Of a DNA stretch of 64,000 nt, positions 37,996 through 47,709 are shown in pieces. The DNA comes from Haemophilus parainfluenzae (GTDB lineage: Bacteria; Pseudomonadota; Gammaproteobacteria; Enterobacterales; Pasteurellaceae): positions 1,178,001-1,242,000 of the forward strand of contig NZ_CP127167.1 of NCBI RefSeq assembly GCF_036288925.1, given 5' to 3'. The notes below the pieces were generated by a model. That model was not told the origin of the DNA. It searched no databases and was given only the letters and a program-made list of their open reading frames with translations. The stretch's first letter is position 1, and each line of letters starts with the position of its first letter. Both the position numbers and the translations under genes were made by a program.

Positions 37996-38913
37996 ATGAT
38001 TAAACAAAGAACATTAAAACAAAGCATTAAAGTCACAGGTGTTGGCTTACATAGCGGTAAAAAAGTAACATTAACGTTGCGTCCGGCTATGCCGAATACT
38101 GGCGTGATTTACTGCCGTACTGATCTTAATCCGCCGGTGACTTTCCCTGCAAATGCAAATTCAGTGCGTGATACCATGCTTTGTACTGCACTGGTGAATG
38201 AACAAGGTGTGCGTGTTTCAACCGTAGAACACTTAAACGCAGCATTAGCGGGTTTAGGTATTGATAATATTATCATTGAAGTTGATGCACCTGAAATTCC
38301 AATCATGGACGGTAGTGCAAGCCCATTTATTTATTTGCTTTTAGATGCAGGTATTGAAGAACAAAATGCACCGAAGAAATTTATTCGTATTAAGAAAAAT
38401 GTACGAGTAGAAGACGGTGATAAATGGGCAGAGTTTAAACCTTACAATGGTTTCCGTTTAGATTTCACAATTGACTTTGCTCATCCTGCGATTAGTAAAA
38501 ATGTACGCAATTACGTGATGGATTTCTCAGCACAAGCATTCGTACATCAAATTAGTCGTGCAAGAACCTTTGGTTTCATGAAAGATATTGAGTATCTTCA
38601 ATCTCAAGGCCTTGCATTAGGTGGTAGCTTAGATAATGCTATCGTATTAGATGATTACCGTATCTTAAATGAAGATGGATTACGCTTCAGAGATGAATTA
38701 GTTCGTCATAAGATGCTTGATGCGATTGGCGATCTTTACATGTGTGGCTATAACATCATCGGTGATTTCAAAGCTTATAAATCTGGTCACGGTTTAAATA
38801 ATAAGTTACTCCGTGCTGTACTTGCCGATCAGGAAGCGTGGGAATTTGTTACCTTTGAAGATAAGAAACAAGTTCCACAAGGTTATGTTGCGCCTGCGCA
38901 GGTACTCATCTAA
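37996..38913 (+). CDS. lpxC: UDP-3-O-acyl-GlcNAc deacetylase
   Basis: Zinc enzyme and committed step of lipid A synthesis. The 305 residues contain [10 protein letters not shown], the zinc ligand in [33 protein letters not shown], and [12 protein letters not shown] with the other ligands plus [11 protein letters not shown]. It lies at the end of the dcw cluster as in other gamma-proteobacteria. Confidence 0.97.
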   Translation: MIKQRTLKQSIKVTGVGLHSGKKVTLTLRPAMPNTGVIYCRTDLNPPVTFPANANSVRDTMLCTALVNEQGVRVSTVEHLNAALAGLGIDNIIIEVDAPEIPIMDGSASPFIYLLLDAGIEEQNAPKKFIRIKKNVRVEDGDKWAEFKPYNGFRLDFTIDFAHPAISKNVRNYVMDFSAQAFVHQISRARTFGFMKDIEYLQSQGLALGGSLDNAIVLDDYRILNEDGLRFRDELVRHKMLDAIGDLYMCGYNIIGDFKAYKSGHGLNNKLLRAVLADQEAWEFVTFEDKKQVPQGYVAPAQVLI

Positions 38914-38926
38914 CAGTGTTTTGTTG

Positions 38927-38962
38927 AAAAGCTATACTTCTTTCGGGAGTATAGCTTTTTTA
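38927..38962 (+). terminator. Terminator at the end of the dcw cluster
   Basis: AAAAGCTATACT and AGTATAGCTTTT arms with a CTTTCGGG-type loop and a T run. Confidence 0.9.
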
Positions 38963-39034
38963 TTTCCCATCTTGCTCTATTATTTTTGTTTTCTGCGAAG
39001 GTAAAGAGCGGTCAAAAATAGAGGTGTTTTTACT

Positions 39035-40675
39035 ATGAAAAAATTATTTACCGTGCTTCCTCTTGTGCTAGCAACTTCTGCGGCAATGGCATATGAACAG
39101 GACAAAACCTATCAATTTACCATATTGCACACCAATGATACGCACGGACATTTTTGGCCGAATGCAAAAGGTGAATATGGCTTTCCTGCACACAAAACAA
39201 TTGTTAATCGCGTAAAAGCTGAAGTCGAGCAAAAAGGTGGTTCACTCGTTTTATTAAATGCAGGTGATTTTAATACTGGTGTACCTGAGTCAGATATGCA
39301 AACAGCAGAACCTGACATTAAAGCAATGAATGCGATGGGCTATGAAGCAACCGTATTAGGTAATCATGAGTTTGATAATCCACTACAAATTCTTGATATG
39401 CAAGAAAAATGGGCGAACTTCCCATTCTTATCTGCAAACGTCATTAATACCAAAACAGGTAAAACCTTAGTTAAACCTTATACCATTTTAAATAAACAAG
39501 ATCTTAAAATTGCCGTGGTCGGTTTAACCACAGAAGATACTGCAAAATTAGGTAACCCAGAATACCTTCATAATGTGAAATTTGAAGATCCAACAACGGT
39601 AGCAAAAGCTACATTAAAAGAGCTAAATGAAACCGTTAAGCCCGATGTAAAAATCGCTTTAACACATATGGGCTATTACTATGATGCGAAACATGGTTCA
39701 AATGCGCCTGGTGATGTAAGTCTTGCGCGTAATCTAGATAAAGGCGCATTCGATATGATTATCGGTGGTCACAGCCATGATCCGATTTGCGTGGATGATA
39801 AAGGGGTATGGATTAAAGATTATCAACCAACTCAACCATGTAAACCAGATTTCCAAAATGGTACTTGGATTATGCAAGCATTTGAATGGGGTAAATACGT
39901 TGGTCGAGCTGACTTTGAGTTCAAAAATGGTGAGTTAAAATTAGTGAATTATCAATTAATTCCAGTGAACTTGAAGAAAAAAGTGAAAAAAGAAGACGGT
40001 AAAACAGAATATGTGAACTATGCCGAAGAGATTCCACAAGATCCAGAAATGGAAAAACTTTTAAAGTCTTACCAAGATAAAGGTGATGCTTTATTAAGCC
40101 AAAAAGTGGGGAAATTAAATGGTAAGTTAGAAGGTGATCGTACCATTATTCGTTTTGAACAAACTAACCTTGGTCACTTAATTGCAGAAGCACAACGTCA
40201 AAAAGCGAAAGCAGACATTGGTATCATGAACTCAGGTGGTATTCGTGATTCTATCCAAGAAGGTGATGTAACCTATAAAGATATCTTAAAAATCCATCCA
40301 TTTGGTAATATTGTGAGCTATTTTGAATTAACCGGTAAAGAATTACTGGATTATTTAAATGTGGTGGCATTGAAAGAAGTGGATTCGGGTGCCTATGCAC
40401 AATATTCAGGTATCAGCATGACAGTAAATCGTGCGGATAAGAAAGTTGAAAATGTGAAAATTCAAGGTAAACCATTGGATTTAAATAAAACTTACCGTAT
40501 TTCTGTCCCAAGCTATAATGCTGCCGGTGGAGATGGTTATCCAGTCATGACAAAAAATCCAACTTTCGTTAACACCGGTTTTATTGATGCGGATGTTTTA
40601 AAAGAATTTTTTGAGAAAAATTCACCTATTAGTGCTGAAAAATATATCCCTCATAATGAAGTAACCTTTAAATAA
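39035..40675 (+). CDS. ushA: UDP-sugar hydrolase / 5'-nucleotidase
   Basis: Periplasmic metallophosphoesterase that degrades UDP-sugars and nucleotides for uptake. The 546 residues start with a signal peptide ([19 protein letters not shown]) and show [43 protein letters not shown], then the C-terminal 5'-nucleotidase domain with [23 protein letters not shown] and NAAGGDGYP. It matches E. coli UshA along its length, including YEQDKTY and SANV. It starts after lpxC with a USS variant upstream. Confidence 0.95.
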   Translation: MKKLFTVLPLVLATSAAMAYEQDKTYQFTILHTNDTHGHFWPNAKGEYGFPAHKTIVNRVKAEVEQKGGSLVLLNAGDFNTGVPESDMQTAEPDIKAMNAMGYEATVLGNHEFDNPLQILDMQEKWANFPFLSANVINTKTGKTLVKPYTILNKQDLKIAVVGLTTEDTAKLGNPEYLHNVKFEDPTTVAKATLKELNETVKPDVKIALTHMGYYYDAKHGSNAPGDVSLARNLDKGAFDMIIGGHSHDPICVDDKGVWIKDYQPTQPCKPDFQNGTWIMQAFEWGKYVGRADFEFKNGELKLVNYQLIPVNLKKKVKKEDGKTEYVNYAEEIPQDPEMEKLLKSYQDKGDALLSQKVGKLNGKLEGDRTIIRFEQTNLGHLIAEAQRQKAKADIGIMNSGGIRDSIQEGDVTYKDILKIHPFGNIVSYFELTGKELLDYLNVVALKEVDSGAYAQYSGISMTVNRADKKVENVKIQGKPLDLNKTYRISVPSYNAAGGDGYPVMTKNPTFVNTGFIDADVLKEFFEKNSPISAEKYIPHNEVTFK

Positions 40676-40683
40676 GGAATGAA

Positions 40684-41841
40684 ATGGCATTAGAGTTATC
40701 CGAAATTCGTCAGCAAATTACGCAAATTGATCGCAGCTTGTTAAAGCTGCTTTCAGAGCGTCACCGGCTGGCATATGATGTAGTAAGAAGCAAAGAAGTG
40801 ACGCAAAAAGCGTTGCGCGATTTAGAGCGCGAGCAGCAACTGTTACAAGAGCTTATTCAATTTTCTGAAAGTCAAAATTATCAGCTTGAACCGCAATATA
40901 TTACCGCAGTCTTCCAAAAGATCATTGAAGATTCTGTGCTCACACAGCAAGTGTATTTACAGAAAAAGCTCAATGAGCAACGAGAAGAAACGTTACATAT
41001 CGCTTTCTTAGGCAAGCGTGGTTCTTACTCTAATTTGGCTGCGCGTAATTATGCTGCTCGCTACCATCAGCAATTTGCTGAAATCAGCTGTGATTCCTTT
41101 GCTCAAATTTTTGAAAAGGTTGAAAGTGGGGAATCTGATTATGGCGTACTTCCTTTAGAAAACACCACATCAGGCGCAATTAATGAAGTTTATGATTTAC
41201 TTCAACATACCAACTTATCTTTGGTAGGCGAGTTGGCTTATCCTATCAAGCATTGTGTTTTAGTGAATGAACAGGATGATTTAAGCAAAATTGATACACT
41301 TTATAGCCATCCACAGGTGATCCAGCAGTGTAGTCAATTTATTCAAAGTCTTGAGCGAGTGCATATCGAGTACTGCGAAAGTAGCTCTCATGCCATGCAG
41401 CTTGTGTCAAGCTTGAATAAACCGAATATTGCGGCACTGGGCAATGAAGATGGCGGCAAGCTTTACGGCTTACATGTGTTAAAACATAATATTGCGAATC
41501 AAGAAAACAATATTACTCGTTTTATTGTGGTAGCCAAACAAGCTCGAGAAGTTTCACCGCAAATTCATACTAAAACCTTATTGTTGATGACAACATCGCA
41601 ACAAGCGGGTTCTTTGGTGGATGCTTTACTTGTGTTTAAAAAGCATGGTATTAATATGACCAAGCTTGAATCTCGTCCTATTTATGGAAAACCTTGGGAA
41701 GAAATGTTCTATTTGGAAATTGAAGGAAATATTCATCATCCTGATACCCAAATCGCCTTGGAAGAGCTTAAGCAGTTCAGTAATTATCTGAAAGTACTTG
41801 GTTGTTATCCAAGTGAAATTGTGAAACCTGCGAAGGTATAA
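40684..41841 (+). CDS. pheA: Chorismate mutase / prephenate dehydratase (P-protein)
   Basis: Bifunctional enzyme of phenylalanine synthesis. The 385 residues consist of an N-terminal AroQ mutase domain (about 1-95, [30 protein letters not shown]), a prephenate dehydratase domain (about 100-285, [34 protein letters not shown]) and a C-terminal ACT domain ([18 protein letters not shown]) for feedback inhibition by phenylalanine. It starts 9 bp after ushA with AAGGAA. No phenylalanine leader peptide is evident. Confidence 0.96.
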   Translation: MALELSEIRQQITQIDRSLLKLLSERHRLAYDVVRSKEVTQKALRDLEREQQLLQELIQFSESQNYQLEPQYITAVFQKIIEDSVLTQQVYLQKKLNEQREETLHIAFLGKRGSYSNLAARNYAARYHQQFAEISCDSFAQIFEKVESGESDYGVLPLENTTSGAINEVYDLLQHTNLSLVGELAYPIKHCVLVNEQDDLSKIDTLYSHPQVIQQCSQFIQSLERVHIEYCESSSHAMQLVSSLNKPNIAALGNEDGGKLYGLHVLKHNIANQENNITRFIVVAKQAREVSPQIHTKTLLLMTTSQQAGSLVDALLVFKKHGINMTKLESRPIYGKPWEEMFYLEIEGNIHHPDTQIALEELKQFSNYLKVLGCYPSEIVKPAKV

Positions 41842-41848
41842 CGAAAAT

Positions 41849-41897
41849 AAAAAAGAGCGGTCGATTTAAAACAACGTTAAAATCGACCGCTCTTTTT
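41849..41897. terminator. Bidirectional terminator between pheA and the phnA-like gene
   Basis: AAAAAGAGCGGTCGATTT (41849-41866) and its complement AAATCGACCGCTCTTTTT (41880-41897) form an 18-bp stem with A and T runs outside. The arms contain a GAGCGGTC variant of the USS. Confidence 0.88.
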
Positions 41898-41908
41898 ATC
41901 GGGAATTT

Positions 41909-42235
41909 TTAGGCTTTTTTCAAGAACTCTGATTTCAACATAATTTTGCCACAATCAACGTTGTGATCACCGTTTACCAGACGGATGTTTTTGAATTTCG
42001 TGCCTTTCTTCAACACTTCAGATGAACCTTTTAATTTTAAATCTTTAATTAAAAGCACATCATCACCATCGGCTAACAAGTTACCGTTGCTGTCTTTAAC
42101 AATCAGTTGATCTTCATCGGCTTCAACTGTTTCGTTACCATTCCACTCATTGCCACAATCAGGGCAAACAAAATTCACAGAATCATGATAAACATATTCG
42201 CCTTTACATTTTGGGCAAGCTGGCATTTGATCCAT
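41909..42235 (-). CDS. PhnA/YjdM family zinc-ribbon protein
   Basis: Small cytoplasmic protein, 108 residues from ATG 42235 ([18 protein letters not shown]), which follows AAGGAAAAAG. An N-terminal zinc ribbon (CPKC and CPDC) is followed by [29 protein letters not shown] and the C-terminal [14 protein letters not shown], both typical of E. coli YjdM (PhnA). Despite the old name there is no evidence for phosphonate metabolism. The function is unknown. Confidence 0.88.
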   Translation of the reverse strand: MDQMPACPKCKGEYVYHDSVNFVCPDCGNEWNGNETVEADEDQLIVKDSNGNLLADGDDVLLIKDLKLKGSSEVLKKGTKFKNIRLVNGDHNVDCGKIMLKSEFLKKA

Positions 42236-42345
42236 TTCTTTTTCCTTCTTTATCTGATTTAAGCAAAGTATAATGCGCACGGAGTATAACAAAAAAGTGA
42301 CTATTCGCCAAAAATGGGCAATTTCACGGAATTTATGAGGTATTT

Positions 42346-42906
42346 ATGAAAAAAATTATGCTTTTGAGTGCAGTTATGGGGAGTTTAATCTCAGTTAATG
42401 CATTCGCTCACAATATCCAACCTAACCAACTTTTAGCTAATGTAACGGTTTCAGATAAGGGTGAAATTACTTTAAATGGCAATGATGTGGCGTATAAATC
42501 GTGGAGCGCAACGGCATTACCTGGCAAAGTCCGTGTGATTCAGCACATTGCAGGCAGAAGTGCGGCAAAAGAGAAAAATCAAGCAATGATCGAAGCCATC
42601 AAAGCCGCTCATTTTAACCAAGCTAAATATCAAACCACGACGATTATTAATGCTGATGATGCTGTTGTGGGCACAGGCATGTTTGTGAAAAGTAGTGCAG
42701 AAAAAGGCAAAAAAGAAAATGCCCACAGCCAAGTGATTTTAGATGATAAAAGTGCGGTCAAAAATGCATGGGGATTACGTGAAAAAGACAGCGTGATTAT
42801 TTTGCTTGATAAAACCGGCAAAGTGCAATTTGTGAAAGAAGGTAAATTGACGGATGATGAAGTCAAGGAAGTCATTTCACGTGTAACAGCGTTAATGGTG
42901 AAGTAA
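42346..42906 (+). CDS. ytfJ: YtfJ family periplasmic protein
   Basis: Function not established. 186 residues with a signal peptide (MKKIMLLSAVMGSLISVNAFA), then a thioredoxin-like fold without the CXXC: GKVRVIQHIAGRSAAKEKN, YQTTTIINADDAVVGTGMFV and LLDKTGKVQFVKEGKLT, all shared with E. coli YtfJ. A USS near the C-terminus encodes KSAVKN. It is monocistronic with its own terminator. Confidence 0.9.
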   Translation: MKKIMLLSAVMGSLISVNAFAHNIQPNQLLANVTVSDKGEITLNGNDVAYKSWSATALPGKVRVIQHIAGRSAAKEKNQAMIEAIKAAHFNQAKYQTTTIINADDAVVGTGMFVKSSAEKGKKENAHSQVILDDKSAVKNAWGLREKDSVIILLDKTGKVQFVKEGKLTDDEVKEVISRVTALMVK

Positions 42907-42915
42907 CAGACCTAT

Positions 42916-42941
42916 AAGCGGAAGTTGTCTTCCGCTTTTTT
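42916..42941 (+). terminator. Terminator of ytfJ
   Basis: AAGCGGAAG and CTTCCGCTT arms with TTGT loop, then TTTT. It overlaps the stop codon of the anti-sigma gene on the other strand. Confidence 0.85.
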
Positions 42942-43107
42942 ATCCTTTGAAATCCAGCATTAATTTTCTCAATGTGCCACAATTTCGTTGAAATTTACGA
43001 CAATGTGTACAAATGGAAAGATGCAAATTGAGCCCAATTTTTTCTTTGGTCATTAATGGGCGTTCCTGCGCATCTGAAATGAGTCGAGTCGCTTGGCGAC
43101 ATTTCAT
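42940..43107 (-). CDS. Zinc-binding anti-sigma factor (55 aa)
   Basis: A short gene of 55 residues beginning MKCRQATRLISDAQERPLMT and ending LRKLMLDFKG. It contains H29-x3-C33-x2-C36 (HLSICTHC), the core of ZAS-type zinc anti-sigma proteins, plus Cys3 and Cys43. It starts 12 bp after the sigma gene stop with AAGGAG just before the ATG, so the two are co-expressed. There is no membrane segment, so it should act in the cytoplasm, binding the sigma factor and possibly releasing it on oxidation of the zinc cysteines. The partner role is inferred from position and motif. Confidence 0.82.
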   Translation of the reverse strand: MKCRQATRLISDAQERPLMTKEKIGLNLHLSICTHCRKFQRNCGTLRKLMLDFKG

Positions 43108-43118
43108 AAAGTCACTCC

Positions 43119-43667
43119 TTAAAGTTTATGAGATAAGCAGTTTTGAAGTTGTAAGCGGGCACGATAGAGCGTCGTGTGCAAGTTACTTATACTTAGTTGA
43201 TTTTCTTGGCAAATTTCTTCGGAAGATAATTCCAAAAACTCTCTCATCATAAAAATCTTGGCTTGTTTGGCCGGTAGGCAAGTTAAACAAGTTTCAAAAA
43301 TCAGCCAAAACTCTTCGGAATAGACCGCACTCTCGCTCTGTTCAAGATCAAGTGGGGAATGTTCAGCTTTCCAGTGTCCCCCTTCATCAAAGAAATGATT
43401 GGTTTGTTCTTCATCTTCAATTTCGGTTTCTAGCACTAATTTGCCTTTCTGGCGAAGAAAATCAATGATTTTATTTTTTAAGATAGCAAAGACCCAGGTT
43501 TTAAATGCGGCTTGTCGTTTAAATTGTTCAAGATGGTTAAATGCACTTAAAAAACTCTCTTGCACCAAATCTTCAGCCAATACAGAATCGCCCACCTGTA
43601 ATGTGGCAAATTTCAGCATTTGCTCTCTAATTAGTGTCAGTTCTTTATCGGAAATTCCGGTTTCCAT
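43119..43667 (-). CDS. rpoE2: ECF sigma factor, RpoE2-like
   Basis: Extracytoplasmic-function sigma factor of 182 residues. Region 2 (about 20-90) includes AEDLVQESFLSAFNHLEQFK and AAFKTWVFAILKNKIIDFLRQKGK; an acidic linker (EIEDEEQTNHFFDEGG) follows; region 4 (about 125-182) includes LPAKQAKIFMMREFLELSSEEICQ and LSISNLHTTLYRARLQLQNCL. This looks like the H. influenzae ECF sigma factor linked to the hypochlorite/methionine sulfoxide response. AAGGAAAAAAT precedes the ATG. It is divergent from the Met-rich peptide gene and followed by the zinc anti-sigma gene. Confidence 0.9.
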   Translation of the reverse strand: METGISDKELTLIREQMLKFATLQVGDSVLAEDLVQESFLSAFNHLEQFKRQAAFKTWVFAILKNKIIDFLRQKGKLVLETEIEDEEQTNHFFDEGGHWKAEHSPLDLEQSESAVYSEEFWLIFETCLTCLPAKQAKIFMMREFLELSSEEICQENQLSISNLHTTLYRARLQLQNCLSHKL

Positions 43668-43686
43668 ATTTTTTCCTTGGAAAATG

Positions 43687-43714
43687 TGTAAGAAAAAGGT
43701 TCCTGATTCGTCTA
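43687..43714 (+). promoter_or_regulatory. ECF-type promoter candidate for the Met-rich gene
   Basis: TGTAAG (43687-43692), a 16-bp spacer and CGTCTA (43709-43714). A CGTC -10 with a TGTAA -35 is typical of several ECF sigma regulons, and it points at the Met-rich gene next to its putative sigma factor. Confidence 0.5.
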
Positions 43715-43780
43715 ATGATAATGAAAGGGGAAGGCCTTTCTAGATAACGTTAATTATTCACAAATTAAGGAAGATTCAAA

Positions 43781-44086
43781 ATGAAAAATATTACTGCAAA
43801 AACAGCCTTTACCGCTATTGCTGCACTTTTCTTCGCAACCAGTCTTTATGCGACCGATATGAAATCTAATGAAATGTCGATGGCAAAAGATCCCATGCCG
43901 ATGACAAAAGACGCTATGCCAATGCAAAACGACAAAATGGCATCGGATGGAATGATGAAATCTCATGATATGAAATCTCACGACATGAAAATGGATAATA
44001 TGAAATCAGAAGGCATGCAATCTAATGATATGAAAACAAAAGAAATGAAGAAAAAAGCAAAAACAATGGAAAACCCGAAAATGTAA
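43781..44086 (+). CDS. Met-rich periplasmic pentapeptide-repeat (MXKDX) protein
   Basis: 101 residues: a signal peptide (about 1-24, ending SLYA) and a low-complexity mature chain in which 19 of about 77 residues are Met. Units resemble MXKDX (MAKDP, MTKDA) and MKSHD/MKSEG. Such proteins beside an ECF sigma and zinc anti-sigma gene match the arrangement known for hypochlorite-responsive loci, in which a Met-rich protein acts as an oxidant sink that a methionine sulfoxide reductase regenerates. No msr gene lies next to it here. His and Met could also bind copper. Confidence 0.85.
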   Translation: MKNITAKTAFTAIAALFFATSLYATDMKSNEMSMAKDPMPMTKDAMPMQNDKMASDGMMKSHDMKSHDMKMDNMKSEGMQSNDMKTKEMKKKAKTMENPKM

Positions 44087-44103
44087 TGCTTTCTTCTTAA
44101 AAG

Positions 44104-44135
44104 AAAAACGGCGGTCAAATTGACCGCCGTTTTTG
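44104..44135. terminator. Bidirectional terminator between the Met-rich gene and cysS
   Basis: Perfect AAAAACGGCGGTCAA / TTGACCGCCGTTTTT stem with a 2-base loop; A and T runs on both sides. Confidence 0.92.
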
Positions 44136-44148
44136 TATCAAAGTGAGA

Positions 44149-45528
44149 TTATTGTTTACGCCACGTTGTGCCGTTGGCGCCATCTTCTAACACAATTCCC
44201 ATCGCGGTGAGTTCATTACGTGCCGCATCCGCAGCAGCCCAATCTTTAGCTGCACGAGCTTCGTTGCGTTGTTTGATGAGCGCTTCAATTTTTGCGACTT
44301 CATCATCGTCAGAGCCAGCTTGTAAGAATTTTTCTGGATCTTGTTGAAGTAAACCTAAGATACCCGCTAACTCACGTAAACGCGCAGCAAGACTATTGGC
44401 TTTTTCTGCATCTTCAGTTTTCAATTTATTGATTTCACGCGCCATTTCAAATAGGACAGAAAGGGCATTAGGCGTATTGAAATCATCGTCCATGGCTTCA
44501 CGGAAGGCTTCCACAAAATTTTCACCACCAAAAGCGACCGCACTTTGATCAGTGCCACGTAAAGCGGTGTACAAACGTTCCAATGCACCTTGTGCTAAAT
44601 TCAGGTTTTCTTCACTATAATTGAGTTGGCTACGATAGTGTGCCGTTAGTAAGAAATAACGTACCGCTTCTGCATTGTAGTGGTTTAATACATCACGAAT
44701 AGTGAAGAAGTTGCCGAGGGATTTCGACATTTTTTCTTTATCTACCATGATCATGCCAGAATGGATCCAATAATTCACATATTGGCCACCGTGAGCACAA
44801 CAAGATTGCGCAATTTCATTTTCGTGGTGCGGGAACATTAAATCAGAACCACCGCCGTGAATATCAAAATGTTCACCAAGTTGTTTGCAGTTCATCGCCG
44901 AACATTCAATGTGCCAACCTGGGCGACCTGCGCCCCATGGGGATGGCCAGCTTGGTTCGTTTTCTTTCGACATTTTCCAAAGCACGAAATCCATTGGATT
45001 TTTCTTGATTTCATTAATTTCAATACGTGCACCCGCTTGTAATTGGTCAAGATCTTGGCGTGATAATTTGCCGTATTCTTTAAAGCTTTCTACATCAAAC
45101 ATCACGTCACCATTGTCTGCAACATAAGCATGACCACGTGCAATCAGTTTTTCCACAATCTCAATAATTTCAGGGATATGATGCGTCGCACGAGGCTCAA
45201 AATCAGGGCGTAATACGTTTAACGCATCAAAATCTTTATACATTTCTTGTACCATACGATCCACAAGTTGATCGCAGGTTTCTTTGTTTTCTAATGCACG
45301 TTTAATGATTTTATCGTCCACATCCGTGATATTACGCACATAAGTTAAATCGTAGCCTAAAGAGCGTAAATAGCGAGCAATCACATCAAAACATACAAAG
45401 GTACGGCCGTGGCCAATATGGCATAAATCGTAAACGGTCACGCCGCACACATACATACCCACTTTTCCTTCATGGATAGGTTTGAACACTTCTTTTTCAC
45501 GAGTGAGGGTATTAAAGATCTTTAACAT
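44149..45528 (-). CDS. cysS: Cysteinyl-tRNA synthetase
   Basis: Charges tRNA-Cys. ATG 45528 ([13 protein letters not shown]) gives 459 residues, matching E. coli CysS; the longer in-frame start is unlikely. Visible: zinc Cys in YVCGVTVYD, the HIGH signature as HIGHGRTF, the zinc/active-site region [15 protein letters not shown], and KMSKS as [13 protein letters not shown]. The C-terminal GATTWRKQ-type end is typical. It is divergent from ppiB. Confidence 0.97.
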   Translation of the reverse strand: MLKIFNTLTREKEVFKPIHEGKVGMYVCGVTVYDLCHIGHGRTFVCFDVIARYLRSLGYDLTYVRNITDVDDKIIKRALENKETCDQLVDRMVQEMYKDFDALNVLRPDFEPRATHHIPEIIEIVEKLIARGHAYVADNGDVMFDVESFKEYGKLSRQDLDQLQAGARIEINEIKKNPMDFVLWKMSKENEPSWPSPWGAGRPGWHIECSAMNCKQLGEHFDIHGGGSDLMFPHHENEIAQSCCAHGGQYVNYWIHSGMIMVDKEKMSKSLGNFFTIRDVLNHYNAEAVRYFLLTAHYRSQLNYSEENLNLAQGALERLYTALRGTDQSAVAFGGENFVEAFREAMDDDFNTPNALSVLFEMAREINKLKTEDAEKANSLAARLRELAGILGLLQQDPEKFLQAGSDDDEVAKIEALIKQRNEARAAKDWAAADAARNELTAMGIVLEDGANGTTWRKQ

Positions 45529-45635
45529 ATTTTTTCTCTTCTGATTGGAATCCGACCGCACTTTTTCTGCTCATGGTGGCACTTTCTCGCCATTTGTGGA
45601 ATAATGAATGCCTTAATTTTCAAGAGGAAAACAAC

Positions 45636-46145
45636 ATGGTTACATTACACACAAATTTTGGCGATATTAAAATTCAACTTGATTTTGATAAAGCGCCAAT
45701 CACTGCAGAAAACTTTTTAAATTATTGTAAAAACGGTTTCTATAATAACACAATTTTTCATCGTGTTATTGATGGATTTATGATCCAAGGCGGTGGTATG
45801 GAAAGCGGAATGCGTGAAAAAGCAACAAACGCACCGATCCAAAATGAAGCTAATAATCGTTTAAGCAATAAACGTGGCACAATCGCCATGGCGCGTACCT
45901 CTGATCCACATTCTGCAACGGCACAATTCTTTATTAACGTGGCAGATAATGACTTCTTAAACTACCGTTCAAAAGAGATGTTTGGCCGTGAAGTCGTGCA
46001 AGAATGGGGCTATGCCGTATTCGGTGAAGTGGTAGAAGGCATGGATGTGGTTGATAAAATCAAGAAAGTAAAAACTGGTAATAAAGGTTTCCACCAAGAC
46101 GTGCCAACAGAAGATGTGGTGATTACATCAGTGTCTGTTGAATAA
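45636..46145 (+). CDS. ppiB: Peptidyl-prolyl cis-trans isomerase B, cyclophilin
   Basis: Cytoplasmic cyclophilin accelerating proline isomerisation. ATG 45636 ([13 protein letters not shown]) follows AAGAGG and gives 169 residues with no signal peptide. Core motifs: [44 protein letters not shown] and [18 protein letters not shown] frame extending to 45573 lacks a ribosome site. Confidence 0.96.
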   Translation: MVTLHTNFGDIKIQLDFDKAPITAENFLNYCKNGFYNNTIFHRVIDGFMIQGGGMESGMREKATNAPIQNEANNRLSNKRGTIAMARTSDPHSATAQFFINVADNDFLNYRSKEMFGREVVQEWGYAVFGEVVEGMDVVDKIKKVKTGNKGFHQDVPTEDVVITSVSVE

Positions 46146-46204
46146 TGAATTCGGTGTGTGGATGCGTAATCTACACACCTTTTTTTCTTAAGCGAAATAA
46201 CATT

Positions 46205-46993
46205 ATGCCTTTCTTCGATACTCATACCCATCTTGATTATCTTCATCATGATACTGGTGAGCCATTGGTTCAGCTGGTGGATAACGCTAAGCAAGCTGAT
46301 GTGCAAAAAATTCTAATTGTGGCGGTAAAAGAGTCGGATTTTAAAACAATCCAAAATATGATCGCACTTTTTCCTGAGCATCTTTATTGTGGGCTTGGGT
46401 TGCATCCTCTTTATATCAAAGAGCATCAAGAGCATGATTTAGAGATATTGGATGCGGCATTATCTGTTCGTAATCAAAATTGTACAGCCGTAGCAGAAAT
46501 TGGCTTAGAATGTGCGATTCCCGATTTATTGACGGATGAATTATGGCAAAAACAACAGCACTTTCTGGAGAGTCAGCTTTATTTAGCGAAGAAATATAAT
46601 CTGTCGGTCAATTTACATAGCCGAAAATCCCATGAGCAATTATTCCGTTTTTTAAAACAAGCCAATTTGCCAAAATGTGGTGTGGTGCATGGTTTTTCTG
46701 GAAGTTATGAGCAAGCAAAACGATTTGTGGATTTAGGCTATAAAATTGGCGTAGGCGGTACTATTACTTATGAACGCGCGAATAAAACGCGTCAAGCGAT
46801 TGCGAAGTTGCCATTAGAGGCGTTGGTGTTAGAAACGGATACACCAGATATGCCGGTGTTTGGCTTTCAAGGGCAACCTAATCGACCAGAGCGGATTGTT
46901 CACACCTTTGAGGCGTTATGCCATTTAAGAAGTGAAAATGCTGAAGAGATTAAAGAAATGGCTTGGCAGAATAGCTTAACCTTATTCGGTTAA
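46205..46993 (+). CDS. TatD family metal-dependent hydrolase, YjjV-like
   Basis: Amidohydrolase-fold phosphoesterase of the TatD family, 262 residues from ATG 46205. Metal ligands are in FFDTHTHLDYL (H-x-H), AVAEIGLEC (Glu), LHSRKSHE, CGVVHGFSGS (His) and LETDTPDMP (Asp). E. coli YjjV is the closest by features; DNase activity is known for relatives. It converges on nrdG and their stop codons overlap (46990-46993). Confidence 0.9.
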   Translation: MPFFDTHTHLDYLHHDTGEPLVQLVDNAKQADVQKILIVAVKESDFKTIQNMIALFPEHLYCGLGLHPLYIKEHQEHDLEILDAALSVRNQNCTAVAEIGLECAIPDLLTDELWQKQQHFLESQLYLAKKYNLSVNLHSRKSHEQLFRFLKQANLPKCGVVHGFSGSYEQAKRFVDLGYKIGVGGTITYERANKTRQAIAKLPLEALVLETDTPDMPVFGFQGQPNRPERIVHTFEALCHLRSENAEEIKEMAWQNSLTLFG

Positions 46994-47457
46994 ACCTTAA
47001 AACGGTAAATCACTTGATTGGCTGAACCGCGCCAAACCAAGCTTGGGTCAGCCTGTTCTTGTATAAATTTCCCATCAATAAGCACGTTAATATAAGGCAA
47101 CATTTGACGTTGATAATCATTAAGTTCATTCAGTTTATATCCCGTCCACACCCAAATATCCTTATCAGGACATTCTTTTTTGACACGCTGTACAAAAGGA
47201 AGTAAGGCTTCAACATTACGAGGATGCATCGGATCTCCACCAGAAAGCGTGAGCCCTTGACGTTTAATGCGCGTATCTTTTAAATCATTGATGATCTGTT
47301 GCTCCATTGCTTCATCAAATAATACGCCATTATCAAAAGACCAACTCTTTTGGTTGTAGCAACCACGGCAACCATGCGTACAACCGCTAACGAAAAGGGT
47401 ACAACGCGTGCCTTCGCCATTTACAACATCGGTAGGGTAGTATTGGAGATAGTTCAT
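46990..47457 (-). CDS. nrdG: Anaerobic ribonucleotide reductase activating protein
   Basis: Radical SAM enzyme that installs the glycyl radical on NrdD. The 155 residues contain C-x3-C-x2-C (CTHGCRGCYN) for the Fe-S cluster, then LTLSGGDPMHPRN and the DIWVWTGYKLNEL segment. In E. coli it is next to nrdD; here it stands alone, with nrdD at 56991-59117, about 10 kb away. A USS lies just before its start region. Confidence 0.95.
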   Translation of the reverse strand: MNYLQYYPTDVVNGEGTRCTLFVSGCTHGCRGCYNQKSWSFDNGVLFDEAMEQQIINDLKDTRIKRQGLTLSGGDPMHPRNVEALLPFVQRVKKECPDKDIWVWTGYKLNELNDYQRQMLPYINVLIDGKFIQEQADPSLVWRGSANQVIYRFKV

Positions 47458-47519
47458 GGTTTTACCTCAAAAGTGCGGTTGATTTTCTCGTCAAATTCAC
47501 CGAATTGATAAATTAACCT

Positions 47520-47548
47520 TTGCAATACCGGGCCAATTCTTGCATAAT
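47520..47548 (+). promoter_or_regulatory. Sigma-70 promoter of the 4.5S RNA gene
   Basis: TTGCAA (47520-47525), a 17-bp spacer and CATAAT (47543-47548); the start falls near 47555, giving a short 5' precursor that would need trimming. Confidence 0.6.
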
Positions 47549-47577
47549 AGCCCACCTAATCGCATTGCGATATCAAT

Positions 47578-47702
47578 GGAAATCTTCTCAGTCTCTCGCA
47601 ACGGTGTCCGGTTTACTCGGTCAGGTTCGGAAGAAAGCAGCCAAAGTCGGAATTTCTGTGTGCCGAGAATAAGCTGGGAAGATTTCCACCCAACTTATCC
47701 TT
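47578..47702 (+). ncRNA. ffs: Signal recognition particle RNA (4.5S)
   Basis: The SRP domain IV consensus is clear: GGTCAGGTTCGGAAGAAAGC then AGCC matches E. coli GGTCAGGTCCGGAAGGAAGCAGCC closely. The long closing helix is made by GGAAATCTTC (47578-47587) and GAAGATTTCC (47688-47697), and CCACCC follows as in E. coli. TGTGTGCCGAGAATAAGCTGG fits the opposing strand of the hairpin. The RNA pairs with Ffh in co-translational membrane targeting. The exact 3' end is uncertain by a few bases. Confidence 0.93.
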
Positions 47703-47709
47703 CCTTGTT

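Noticed and set aside
43754..43981. A His/Phe-rich frame opposite the Met-rich gene.
   Set aside because: It is the antisense shadow of ATG/CAT-rich codons; the plus strand has the signal peptide and ribosome site.
47458..47519. An FNR site at nrdG (TTGATAAATTAAC).
   Set aside because: Only one half site matches; the other half departs too far from ATCAA.
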